From: CALDUY01 sp046350255
GTDB lineage: Bacteria; Planctomycetota; Planctomycetia; Gemmatales; Gemmataceae
Assembly: GCA_046350255.1 (NCBI GenBank)
Contig: JAXMAV010000017.1
Location: 124,001-188,000, forward strand
DNA length: 64,000 nucleotides
Direction: 5' to 3'
The position numbers and the translations under genes are program-made. Numbering within the stretch: the stretch's first letter is position 1; each line of letters opens with the position of its first letter. A model generated the notes under the pieces. The model had not been told where the DNA came from. It worked only from the letters and a program-made list of their open reading frames with translations, and ran no database searches. This document shows positions 1-8,625 of this stretch, piece after piece.

Positions 1-1
1 G

Positions 2-2167
2 CAGATCAGCGGCGTGGTGCCTCGACCCACCATCGGCTTTGCCGACCAGGTCATGCCGATTCTGACGCGAGCAGGTTGCAATGCCGGGGCCTGCCACGCA
101 GCCCAGCACGGCAAGGGGAGTTTCAAGCTGTCGGTCTTCGCCTCGGAGCCAGGCCAGGATCACGAGGCCATCTACCGTGGGGCCCTGGGCCGGCGCCTGT
201 CGTTCGTCGATCCGTCGGTCAGTCTGCTGCTGCGCAAGGGATGCGGGGATGCCCTGCACGGTGGAGGCAAACGGCTGGAGCCGGCCCGGCCCGGACAGCC
301 GGTCACCCATCGGCAGGCGGACTACCTGATCCTGGAGCAGTGGATCGCCGGAGGCGCACCCGGGCCGGTGGCCAATCCGCCCAAGGTCACGGAGCTGGAC
401 GTCTATCCCAGCCAGCGCGTGGGGACCATCGGCCAGACGCAGCAGCTGCGCGTAGTGGCGAAGTACAGCACTGGCATCACGCGTGATGTGACTGCCTGGG
501 CCCGGTTCGATTCCACCGACGAGGGCGTGGTGCGGGTCAATGCCGACGGCATGGTGCAGATGGTCGGCCGCGGCCTCGGAGCGTCCATGGTGCGGTTCGA
601 TGGCCATGCCGTGCTGGCTCGTTGCAGCGTCCCCTTCTCGGACAAGGTGGACCTGGCCGGCTGGACCGACAACACCTTTCTCGATCGCATCGCGCGAAAC
701 CGCTTTCAGGAGCTGGGCATCTCTCCCTCGGCCCTGTGCGATGACGCCACATTCCTGCGCCGGGCTTTCCTCGACGCGATTGGCACGCTGCCCACAGTGG
801 AGCAAACGCGGGCGTTCCTTGCCTCGACTGACCCGCAGAAGCGAACGAAGCTGATCGACCGCCTGCTCGGGCTGACGGGCGACCCCGCCCAGGACATCCA
901 TACCGCGGAGTATGCCGCCCTCTGGTCGCTCAAGTGGTCTGACCTGCTGAAGTCGAACAGCGCCACCATCGGCGAACAGGGGATGTGGTCGCTGCACAAC
1001 TGGATGAAGGAGGCGTTCCGCCAGAACAAGCCGTTCGACCGCGTGGTGCGCGAGCTGATCACCGCCCGGGGCAACCCCTACGACAGTGGGCCGGCCAACT
1101 ACTTTGTCGCCTTCCAGGGAGCCGAGGCACTGGCCGAGGCGACCTCGCAGGTGTTCCTGGGAATGCGGGTGACGTGCGCCAAATGCCATCATCATCCGTT
1201 CGAGCGGATCAGCCGAAACGACTTCAACGGCCTGGCCGACTTCTTCCGGCAGGTGGCGAGCAAACCGAGCGCGGGGTACGGCAAGCTCGGGGGTCCCTCG
1301 GTCATCCTGGTGCGTTCGGACGACACACCTCAGAAGTATCCGGCCACGATCCTCGGCATGACGGTTCCCAGGACGCTGGCAGGCGACAAGCGCGACCGGC
1401 GCGAGCTGCTCGCCGACTGGCTGACCGCTCCCGGCAACAAGGTGCTGGCCCGCAACGTGGTCAACCGCTACATGGCCTACCTGCTGGGACGCGGCTTGAT
1501 CGAACCGATTGACGACCTGCGGGCAACCAACGCGGCCAGCAATCCCGAGATGCTCGACGCGCTGGCCGACGAGTTCATCAAGCACAACTACGATCTACGC
1601 AAGCTGATGCGCACCATCATGACCTCGCGGCTGTATCAGCTGTCCTCGACGCCGACGGCGAGCAACGCCGGCGACCGGGTGTTCTACTCGCATTACCTCG
1701 TCAAACGCATCGGTGCAGAGGTGCTACTCGACGCCATAGACACGGCCACGGGGACACAGACGCGCTTCGAGAAGCTGCCCCTGGGCACCCGCGCCATCGA
1801 GCTTCCCGACGCTAAGTACGACAACTATCTCCTGACCGTGTTCGGCAAGCCGAAGCGCGACAATGTCTGCGAGTGCGAGCGCGTGACCGACCCGAACCTG
1901 GCCCAGGCGCTGCACACGCTGAATAGTGAAACGATCGTGGCCAAGATTGCCCAGGGTGATTCGCGCGTCGCCCGGTTGTTGAGCACGAAGAAAACCGATC
2001 CGGAAATCGTCGAGGAACTTTACCTCGCCACGTTGTGTCGCATGCCCACCGCTGCCGAGCAGACGGCTCTGGCCCGCCTCCGCGCGGAGACTCCCGACCA
2101 CGCGGTGTTCTTTCAGGATCTGTTGTGGTCGTTGCTGAACTCCAAACAGTTCCTCTTCGTTCGCTGA
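2..2167 (+). CDS. DUF1549/DUF1553 planctomycete cytochrome-type protein, 5' truncated
   Basis: The frame is open to the left edge of the window, so the start codon and signal peptide lie outside; the first possible internal start is GTG at 14. Counting from that codon, a haem-type motif GCNAGACH lies near residue 22 (Cys-x4-Cys-His rather than the usual Cys-x2-Cys-His). A bacterial Ig-like (Big_2) segment follows at about 128-200, then DUF1549 with a second motif CAKCHHHP near residue 388, then DUF1553 with a Cys-x-Cys-Glu-Arg motif near 618. The family is exported and found mainly in Planctomycetes; its reaction is unknown, and a role in extracytoplasmic electron transfer or polysaccharide breakdown is only inferred. 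The PPC-domain gene starts 22 bases downstream, so the two are probably one operon. Its closest relative in the window is the gene at 43708. Confidence 0.9.
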   Translation, partial: QISGVVPRPTIGFADQVMPILTRAGCNAGACHAAQHGKGSFKLSVFASEPGQDHEAIYRGALGRRLSFVDPSVSLLLRKGCGDALHGGGKRLEPARPGQPVTHRQADYLILEQWIAGGAPGPVANPPKVTELDVYPSQRVGTIGQTQQLRVVAKYSTGITRDVTAWARFDSTDEGVVRVNADGMVQMVGRGLGASMVRFDGHAVLARCSVPFSDKVDLAGWTDNTFLDRIARNRFQELGISPSALCDDATFLRRAFLDAIGTLPTVEQTRAFLASTDPQKRTKLIDRLLGLTGDPAQDIHTAEYAALWSLKWSDLLKSNSATIGEQGMWSLHNWMKEAFRQNKPFDRVVRELITARGNPYDSGPANYFVAFQGAEALAEATSQVFLGMRVTCAKCHHHPFERISRNDFNGLADFFRQVASKPSAGYGKLGGPSVILVRSDDTPQKYPATILGMTVPRTLAGDKRDRRELLADWLTAPGNKVLARNVVNRYMAYLLGRGLIEPIDDLRATNAASNPEMLDALADEFIKHNYDLRKLMRTIMTSRLYQLSSTPTASNAGDRVFYSHYLVKRIGAEVLLDAIDTATGTQTRFEKLPLGTRAIELPDAKYDNYLLTVFGKPKRDNVCECERVTDPNLAQALHTLNSETIVAKIAQGDSRVARLLSTKKTDPEIVEELYLATLCRMPTAAEQTALARLRAETPDHAVFFQDLLWSLLNSKQFLFVR

Positions 2168-2189
2168 GACTCCCCCGGAGGTTCCGACC

Positions 2190-4289
2190 ATGCGCATCAT
2201 CCTGGCTTGCGGAATACTGCTGGTGGCGGGAGCGCTGGCGCGAGCCGAGCGGTTCTACCCGATGATCATGGCCGTGCGCCCCGTGGCGGTGCAGACGGGC
2301 AAGGTCAATGAGGTGGAGTTCGAGTCGCGCTACAGCCTGCGGGGGGCCAGCCAGGTGCTGGTCACGGGTACAGGCGTGACTGGCACCGTCGATCCACCCG
2401 CGCCGCTCAAGCCTAACGAGAAGCCACCTCTGACGACCCGCCTTAAGGTAAAGTTCCAGGTGGCCCCCGATGCCCTGCCGGGCATGCGCGACGTGCGGCT
2501 CATCACTCCCATGGGCGGGTCGACGCTGGGTCAGATCGTGGTGGCGCGCGATCCCATCGTGGTGGAGGTGGCCAACAACAACACGCTGAAGACCGCCCAG
2601 CCAATCACGCTTCCCGCCAACCTGTGCGGTTCGCTTGAGGTGGCACAGGATATCGACTTCTACAAGTTCAAGGTGGAGGCTGGGCAGGCGTTGACCTTCC
2701 ATGTCACCTGCCATCGCCTGGCGGATCGAATTCACGACCAGCAATCGACAGCCGATCCGATCCTGTTTGTGCGTGATGCCAGCGGTGCGGTGGTGGCCTC
2801 CAACGACAACTATTTCTCGGCCGATCCCCTGCTCCACCATCGCTTCACCCGGGCCGGCGAGTACTTCCTCGAGGTGCGCGACGTCCGTTACGGCGGCGAC
2901 CAGTACTGGATCTACAGCATCGAGATCAACGACCGTCCCTTCGTCACGCATGTGCATCCACTTCACGTGCGCCCCGGCGAGAAGGTCCGGCTGCGGCTCG
3001 ATGGATACAACCTGGCGGCTCAGGAAACCGACTTCACGGTGCCCGCAGGTGAACCCGAGGGTGTGCGGCGGTTCTCACTCCAGGTCGGTGGGAAGATCAC
3101 CAACCCCGTTGCGCTGGTGGTCAGCAAGGCCCCGGCCGTGACGGAGAGCCCGGCGCCCAACAACACGCTTGCCCAGGCGCAGGTCATCCCGGTGCCCTGC
3201 CTCGTCAGCGGGATGATGGAGGGGCCGGACGACGTGGATTACTTCGCGTTCGACGCCAAAAAGGGCCAGCGCTACACTTTCAACGCACTGGCCCAGCGAG
3301 CCGGCACGCGGATGGACACAGTGCTTCGTCTGCTGGGGCCGAAAGGCGAGCTGCTCGTCGAGAACGACGACCATTACGAGCGCCAGTCGGGCTACAACGC
3401 GCACAACCTGTACTCCGACTCGCGGATCGAGAACTGGACCGCGCCGGCGGATGGGCGCTACCACCTGCAGATTCGCGACGTGCACCAGCGTGGCGGCCCT
3501 GGTTTCAGCTACGTGATCGAGGCACGCCTGGCCCAACCGGGGTTCGTGCTGGATCTCGACACCGACAAGACCAACCTGGCCCCTGGGACAGCCGGGGCCA
3601 TCCTGGCGCGAGTGACGCGCAAGGATGGGTTCGAGGGAGAAGTGCAACTGAGCATCGAAGGGCTACCCCCGGGCGTGCAGGCGACTGCGGGGCGCATCCT
3701 GGCTGGCGCGACCGATGGCTGCATCATCCTGCAAGCGGGTGCCGATGCGAAACGCAGCATGGCCAATATCCGGGTGTTCGGGACGGCCCCGGCGACGGGG
3801 TCGGACGGCAAACCAACCACGCTGAAGATCGAGGCCCGACCGCTGCAGGAGTTCTACAACCCGGGGGGTGGCCGCAACCACTTCCCCGTGACCATGCACA
3901 CCGTCACCGTCGGGGAGCCCCTCGATCTGCTATCCGTGAAGGCGGTTCCGAGTGAAGTGGTCCTGAAACCGGGTGAATCGAAGAAGGTGGAGGTGACCGT
4001 ACAGCGGCAGCCCGACTTCAAGGGCAACCTGACGCTCGACGTCATCTATCAGCACCTCGACTTCCACTACAACTCGAGCCTGCCTCCGGGGGTGACCATC
4101 GATGGCGGAGCCAGTCAGACGTTGCTGACGGGCGAGCAGAGCAAGGGATGGATCACTCTGAAGGCGGCCCCGGACGCCAAACCCGTCGAGAAGCAGCTGG
4201 TGCCGGTGATGGTCCACGAGTCGATCAACTTTGCCATCAAGTTCACCTTCGTGGCCGAACCGCTGCGGGTCACGGTGGTGAAGCCCTGA
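2190..4289 (+). CDS. Secreted protein with two pre-peptidase C-terminal (PPC) domains
   Basis: This 699-residue protein starts with a short signal peptide (MRIILACGILLVAGALARA). Two PPC-type beta-sandwich segments are visible at about 130-250 and 325-440, each with the typical D-[IV]-D-[FY]-[FY]-x-F core (VAQDIDFYKF and GPDDVDYFAF). The remainder looks like Ig-like beta-strand regions. PPC domains usually sit on secreted proteins as non-catalytic modules, and no protease or hydrolase motif was seen. The ATG follows a GGAGG Shine-Dalgarno sequence and lies 22 bases after the DUF1549/DUF1553 gene, so the product probably works with that protein outside the cytoplasm. Confidence 0.85.
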   Translation: MRIILACGILLVAGALARAERFYPMIMAVRPVAVQTGKVNEVEFESRYSLRGASQVLVTGTGVTGTVDPPAPLKPNEKPPLTTRLKVKFQVAPDALPGMRDVRLITPMGGSTLGQIVVARDPIVVEVANNNTLKTAQPITLPANLCGSLEVAQDIDFYKFKVEAGQALTFHVTCHRLADRIHDQQSTADPILFVRDASGAVVASNDNYFSADPLLHHRFTRAGEYFLEVRDVRYGGDQYWIYSIEINDRPFVTHVHPLHVRPGEKVRLRLDGYNLAAQETDFTVPAGEPEGVRRFSLQVGGKITNPVALVVSKAPAVTESPAPNNTLAQAQVIPVPCLVSGMMEGPDDVDYFAFDAKKGQRYTFNALAQRAGTRMDTVLRLLGPKGELLVENDDHYERQSGYNAHNLYSDSRIENWTAPADGRYHLQIRDVHQRGGPGFSYVIEARLAQPGFVLDLDTDKTNLAPGTAGAILARVTRKDGFEGEVQLSIEGLPPGVQATAGRILAGATDGCIILQAGADAKRSMANIRVFGTAPATGSDGKPTTLKIEARPLQEFYNPGGGRNHFPVTMHTVTVGEPLDLLSVKAVPSEVVLKPGESKKVEVTVQRQPDFKGNLTLDVIYQHLDFHYNSSLPPGVTIDGGASQTLLTGEQSKGWITLKAAPDAKPVEKQLVPVMVHESINFAIKFTFVAEPLRVTVVKP

Positions 4290-4295
4290 AACGAG

Positions 4296-4330
4296 CCGAC
4301 CTCGCCCCGGATGAACGGAGGCGAGGTCGG
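4296..4330. terminator. Bidirectional terminator hairpin
   Basis: Perfect 11-bp stem CCGACCTCGCC / GGCGAGGTCGG with a 13-nt loop, placed between the convergent PPC and DUF1501 genes and followed by TTTCATT on the plus strand. Confidence 0.75.
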
Positions 4331-4350
4331 TTTCATTCGCAGCCAGAATA

Positions 4351-5667
4351 TCAGGCCCAGCCCTTGATCACTTTACCCTCGTTGAGACGCACGGGGCGTT
4401 CGTCCGGGGTGTACGTGGTCAGGTCCAGCGGGATACCCAGCTGCGTGTAGATGGTGGCGGCCACGTCCTCGGCGTAGTATTCGTCCGTAGCCGGCATGGC
4501 GCCTTCGGGGTCGGTCTTGCCGATGACAGAGCCGCCCGGCACGGTGCCGCCCGCCATGACGGCGAAGCCAGCGGAGGCCCAGTGGTCGCGCCCATTGGCC
4601 GAGTTGATCTTCGGCGTCCGGCCAAAGTCGGTGAGCCAGACGACAAGGGTGGTGTCGAGCATCCCACGCTGTTCGAGATCTTCGAGCAGGGCCGGGATGG
4701 TCTGGTCGATGCGGGGCATGAGGCTGGTTTTGAGCGAGCGGAAGTTATCGGCGTGCGTGTCCCAGTTAGGGTCGGTCACAGTCACGAAGCGGACACCAGC
4801 CTCGACGAGACGACGTGCGAGCAGACAGCTCTGGCCGAAGCGATGGCGACCGTAGTCGTCGCGGAGGCGAGTGTCTTCCTGCTCAAGGGCGAATGCCTTT
4901 TTCGTGGCGGGTGAGGTGATCAGGTTGAGGGCGGCCTGGTAGTGCTTGTCAAGGGTGTCGAAGGCGACGGGCTGCCGTTCGGCCTCGCGCTGGAGGGCAT
5001 CCACCACGCTGAGCATGTTGCGGCGACGGGCCATGCGGTCGGCGTTGATGCCGGCCGGCGGCGAGATGTCGCGGGCAGCGAAGTTGGCCGCGGCGAGGAT
5101 CGGCGGGATCTCGAACGGGTTGTGGACGATGCCGAGGTAGCCGGCCGTGCCACCGTTGAAGGTGCGATCGACCCAGGGGCCCAGCTGCACGAAGGGCGGC
5201 ATCCGCGTCTTGAAACCCTTCTGATGGCTGACGATAGAGCCGAAGGCGGGGAAGACCATGGTGGGGTTGAACGAGTGCCCTGACATCATGATGTAGTCGG
5301 CGGTGCCGTGCGAGCCGTTCCTGGGGTTCAGGCTACGCAACAGGCCGAAGCGATGGAGGTTGCGCGCCAGGCGCGGTGCGACGTCGGCGAAGCGCACACC
5401 GGGAACCCGGGTGGCCACGGTGCCAAACTCGCCGCGGACACTGGCGGGAGCGTCGGGCTTGGGGTCGAGGGTGTCGTGATGACTGGTGCCGCCGAGCGTC
5501 CAGATGAGAATGCAGCTGACATCGCGGCCCTTCCCAGCGGCGCGGGCCTTCTGAGCCAGCAAGCCGGGAAGCGAGATACCCAGGCCTGCCAGGGCACCCA
5601 GGCGGAGAAACGAACGCCGCGTCACGCCTTCGCAGTCAGATGAGGTGGCCCGAAGCAGGTCGAGCAT
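4351..5667 (-). CDS. DUF1501 protein with Tat signal
   Basis: This 438-residue protein has a twin-arginine signal, TRRSFLRLG, at residues 16-24, followed by a hydrophobic stretch and an Ala-rich cleavage region, so it should be exported folded. The body matches DUF1501, a family with an alkaline-phosphatase/sulfatase-like fold: LGGTSHHDTLDPKPDAP, then GHSFNP, and near the C-terminus TDFGRTPKINSANGRDHW. The family is abundant in Planctomycetes, usually beside DUF1549/DUF1553 genes, and its substrate is unknown. Here it converges on such a gene pair instead of following it in an operon. The ATG has a GGAGG ribosome-binding site. Confidence 0.88.
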   Translation of the reverse strand: MLDLLRATSSDCEGVTRRSFLRLGALAGLGISLPGLLAQKARAAGKGRDVSCILIWTLGGTSHHDTLDPKPDAPASVRGEFGTVATRVPGVRFADVAPRLARNLHRFGLLRSLNPRNGSHGTADYIMMSGHSFNPTMVFPAFGSIVSHQKGFKTRMPPFVQLGPWVDRTFNGGTAGYLGIVHNPFEIPPILAAANFAARDISPPAGINADRMARRRNMLSVVDALQREAERQPVAFDTLDKHYQAALNLITSPATKKAFALEQEDTRLRDDYGRHRFGQSCLLARRLVEAGVRFVTVTDPNWDTHADNFRSLKTSLMPRIDQTIPALLEDLEQRGMLDTTLVVWLTDFGRTPKINSANGRDHWASAGFAVMAGGTVPGGSVIGKTDPEGAMPATDEYYAEDVAATIYTQLGIPLDLTTYTPDERPVRLNEGKVIKGWA

Positions 5668-5749
5668 GGTGGGAACCTCCAGGTGGGTTTAACCGAAGAC
5701 CCGCATCTTACCAGGCTCGTTCGCCCAACGCCAGCGTTCTCCAGGTGGT

Positions 5750-6148
5750 TCAGATCATCGGATCGAAAGACTCGTATTCGTCCACCACCGCCTGAAAGCG
5801 ACCGAGAAAACTGGCCAGCTGGGCGGGTTCGACAGGTTTGAGCAGCAGGAGGTCGAACCCCGCGGCCGAGCAGGCAGAGTCATCGAACGCGTCGGCCTGG
5901 CTCAGAGCCACGAACAGCGGCTTCCGCCACAGGGTGGCCGCGCGAATCGAGCGGGCCAGCTGAAACGGATCGTCTTCGTGAACATCGAGATCGAGAATGA
6001 CCACGTCCTGGGCGCGAGACCGCGCGGTGCGAATGGCCGATTGCTCGTCGGGGCAGCAGCTAACCCAGTGGCCCCGCGCCCCGAGATAGGCGTCGAGGTG
6101 ATCCGCTCCCTTGCCCAGCAACACACGCAACCCCGTCGCCATGACCAT
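5750..6148 (-). CDS. Stand-alone response-regulator receiver domain, atypical
   Basis: This 132-residue protein is a single receiver-like domain with no output domain. The phospho-acceptor strand is present (VVILDLDVHEDDP), as are the Ser-containing strand VALSQAD and the conserved lysine in LLLKPVEP. The acidic pair that normally follows strand beta-1 and binds magnesium is missing: the sequence reads RVLLGKGADHLD. It may therefore be phosphorylated poorly or not at all and act as a protein-interaction module. The start is ATG at 6148, five bases after GAGGAG. It lies downstream of the actin-like gene on the same strand, separated by 185 bases that contain a hairpin. Confidence 0.75.
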   Translation of the reverse strand: MVMATGLRVLLGKGADHLDAYLGARGHWVSCCPDEQSAIRTARSRAQDVVILDLDVHEDDPFQLARSIRAATLWRKPLFVALSQADAFDDSACSAAGFDLLLLKPVEPAQLASFLGRFQAVVDEYESFDPMI

Positions 6149-6258
6149 GATCTCTCCTCACGACCCGCGAATGACTATTAAGTTTATCACCATAGTTGAG
6201 ATAAACAAGCCCCGGGGTCCTACCTCGTCAGGTTGGTCGCAGGGACGAGGCGCGCGAC

Positions 6259-6292
6259 CAGGCGGCCGGAAGGGTTGCTTTCCGGCCGCCTG
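6259..6292 (-). terminator. Hairpin between the actin-like and receiver genes
   Basis: Perfect 13-bp stem CAGGCGGCCGGAA / TTCCGGCCGCCTG with an 8-nt loop, about 40 bases past the stop of the actin-like gene. There is no clear T-run on the minus strand, so termination may be partial. Confidence 0.55.
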
Positions 6293-6333
6293 GAAGGGGA
6301 ACCTGGCCAGACTGGCCTGGCTCAACAGGCCGT

Positions 6334-7407
6334 TCAGGACGCGGTGGCCGTGGTCGGCTCGCTCTGGTGCAGCTTGTGGAAGTAGTCGGGCGACATGTTC
6401 ATGGCCAGCTTCAGGGCGCCGACGGCCCCGGCGAAGACAGCGTCGTAAACGCGTTTGACGCGAGCGCCGCCGAACTCGCGGAGTTCTTCCTCGATCACGC
6501 GGTCGAGGCCCTTCAGCTGGCTACCGCCGCCGCCGATGATGATGTTCTGCAGCATGCGCTGCTGGAACTCGGGGTCGAACCGGGCGATCACCTCGCGCAG
6601 GCCATCAAGGATGAGCGGGACGATGGCCTTGCAAGCCTCCTTGAGCGGTTCGGTGACGTCGAACTGCTGGGGTCGGCCATTGACCGGCAGGGTGACGACG
6701 GCCTTCTCGTTGACGTCGTGGACGAAGCCGTACTTCTCCTTGATCTCCCGCACCATGTTCAGCGAGATCTGCACCTGCGGATAAGCCTTGCGCAGCAGCT
6801 GGCAGAACTTCTCGTCGATGACGTCGCCACCCTGGGAGATGGTGATCTGCTCGTCTTCGCGGGGGAAGGTGCCATAGACGGGGCAAATGTCGGTGGTGCC
6901 CGCGCCGATATCGACCACCAGGGTATCGGTGAGGCGATTCATGCCGTAGGCGATGGAGAAAGGCTCGGAGACGATCATGACGCCGTCGAAGGCATCCTGG
7001 GCGGCCTCGAGCAGCACCTTTTTGTTGAGAATGGTGGCGCGAGAGGGAGCGCCGATGACGCCGAATACCGGGACGCCCTTGGGCGGCCGCGTCAGCGCGA
7101 CGGCATGCTCGACAACGAGGCGGGCGGCTTCCTTGTAGAGGGTCACCTGATCGGGGGTGACGCCGGCCTCATCGGGGCTGTTGTACTTGAGCACGCCCTT
7201 CTCGAACGGGCGGACGATGTTGACGGCCAGGCGATGATCGACCAGGTCCTTGCCGAAGACCACGTCGCGGCCGAGCATGGTGCGGGCGACCTGGTCCCGG
7301 GGCCAGCCAACCGCGGTGGGGATCACGTCGCGGACACCCGCCGACGAGGCGACCGAGGTCTTGTAGGTGCCGAGATCCATGCCAATGTAAATCGCTTTAG
7401 CTTCCAT
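6334..7407 (-). CDS. MamK-like bacterial actin homologue
   Basis: This 357-residue protein belongs to the actin/Hsp70 ATPase fold. The phosphate-1 motif is GMDLGTYKT (residues 9-17), phosphate-2 is VVDIGAGTTDICP (about 162-174) and the adenosine motif is IIIGGGGSQLKG (near 288). Order, length and several stretches (VVDIGAGTTDIC, VTEPLKEAC, F-x-PE-[FY]-Q-x-x-[MV]-LQNI) resemble the magnetosome filament protein MamK as I recall it, more than MreB. It is expected to form ATP-dependent cytoplasmic filaments. No magnetosome genes are nearby, so a different job is likely, such as positioning of a surface or envelope structure. The gene follows a membrane/coiled-coil protein by 57 bases, suggesting co-transcription. 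The ATG has a GGAGGGGG site upstream. MreB-family paralogue is the alternative reading. Confidence 0.85.
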   Translation of the reverse strand: MEAKAIYIGMDLGTYKTSVASSAGVRDVIPTAVGWPRDQVARTMLGRDVVFGKDLVDHRLAVNIVRPFEKGVLKYNSPDEAGVTPDQVTLYKEAARLVVEHAVALTRPPKGVPVFGVIGAPSRATILNKKVLLEAAQDAFDGVMIVSEPFSIAYGMNRLTDTLVVDIGAGTTDICPVYGTFPREDEQITISQGGDVIDEKFCQLLRKAYPQVQISLNMVREIKEKYGFVHDVNEKAVVTLPVNGRPQQFDVTEPLKEACKAIVPLILDGLREVIARFDPEFQQRMLQNIIIGGGGSQLKGLDRVIEEELREFGGARVKRVYDAVFAGAVGALKLAMNMSPDYFHKLHQSEPTTATAS

Positions 7408-7464
7408 TCTCTCTCCCCCTCCAGGTCCAGAACTGCGCCCTGACGGGGCGCGTTGGGCACGTGG

Positions 7465-8625
7465 TTAGATCCCCTGCTCGTGGTCCTCGGTCACATAACC
7501 GATCGGCTCGACCACGATGTCTTCCTCTGCACTCTCGGCGGCGGCCAGGGCCATCAGGTCGATCGGGGCGGCGTCCGCTGCAGGCGGGACTTCCAGCTGC
7601 GCGAGTTCATCGCGGAGTCGCAGGTTCTGCTCAAAGACTTCCTGCAACAAAGCCTGTTCCTGCATCCGGACGGCATCTTCCCGGGCGGCGCGCTCTTCCT
7701 CGTAGGTGGGGCCGAGATCGAACTTCTCGGCAGTGGAAGGTAGCTCGTCCGGGGTGTCGCTCGGTGCGGCTGCCAGGTTGTCCGGCCGGGTTGAGTCGGT
7801 GGTATCCAGGTGGCCAACCGGACGAGCGATGGCATCGTCCAGCCGGGTGACGCCAAAGGCGATGCCGGTGCCCGGAACGGAGTTCACCACCTCGACACGG
7901 AACTGCAGGCCGCTCCGCCGCAGCATGATGCCCAGCACGAGCGCCAGCATGAGCGGAGTAACAACGACAGCACCGCCACCGATAGCAATTTGTAGCCAGA
8001 CGATCTGGTACCAGGGCATGGCCTCGGAAGCACGGGCCAGGTCGTCGGAGGAGGTGCGTTCGGCGCTGGGCTGAGTGACCACAACCGTGGTGGGTTGCGG
8101 GCGCTCCGGCGTGTATCTGCGCGGAGTTGGATTCAGCGACTCGACCAGACTGTCACCCGTGTTCAACAGCGATGAGCGGGTGTTGTCGAGCGCCGTCTGG
8201 AACGTGCTGGCCAGGCCAGTGGTCGAGCGGATCAGGTCCCGGCTGAGTTCGGCGAGTTTGCGAGTCTCGTCGGTTGGACCAGCAGGCTGGCTGGACGCCA
8301 CACGGATAACCGGCGGCTCTGGAATAGGCGGCAGCGGGGCCAGCGCTGGCCGGGCGGAGATGCCATCGGACGCCAGGCCAGGCAAGGATTGGCCCAGGGG
8401 TTCGAGTGAGGTCGAGGATGTCGAGGCGGGCACCGGTTCGAGCACACGGGGAGCCGCCGGGGCGGCATCGGCACCGAGGCGCGAGTTGCCCCGCCACATT
8501 TCGACCTGCGGAGGGCCCGAGGCCTCCTGACCACACACCGCAGCCGGCTGCGAAGCCACCACGCAGACCCAGCACGCGGCGGAGATCCAGCCAGCCCGGA
8601 CGACCCTGGCGGATTGGAAGAACAT
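7465..8625 (-). CDS. Exported single-pass membrane protein with C-terminal coiled coil, unknown function
   Basis: I do not recognise the family. With ATG at 8625 (GGAGGGG eight bases upstream) the protein has 386 residues; the frame continues 12 codons further but lacks a ribosome site there. An N-terminal signal-like segment ends near residue 32 (VVASQPAAVCGQ). A Pro/Ser-rich region follows to about 200, then a transmembrane helix at about 207-234 (IAIGGGAVVVTPLMLALVLG) and a basic RRSG boundary. The C-terminal third carries a probable short coiled coil (EEERAAREDAVRMQEQALLQ) and an acidic tail. The actin-like gene follows after 57 bases. The cytoplasmic coiled coil is a plausible membrane contact for that filament, which is inference only. 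Confidence 0.7.
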   Translation of the reverse strand: MFFQSARVVRAGWISAACWVCVVASQPAAVCGQEASGPPQVEMWRGNSRLGADAAPAAPRVLEPVPASTSSTSLEPLGQSLPGLASDGISARPALAPLPPIPEPPVIRVASSQPAGPTDETRKLAELSRDLIRSTTGLASTFQTALDNTRSSLLNTGDSLVESLNPTPRRYTPERPQPTTVVVTQPSAERTSSDDLARASEAMPWYQIVWLQIAIGGGAVVVTPLMLALVLGIMLRRSGLQFRVEVVNSVPGTGIAFGVTRLDDAIARPVGHLDTTDSTRPDNLAAAPSDTPDELPSTAEKFDLGPTYEEERAAREDAVRMQEQALLQEVFEQNLRLRDELAQLEVPPAADAAPIDLMALAAAESAEEDIVVEPIGYVTEDHEQGI

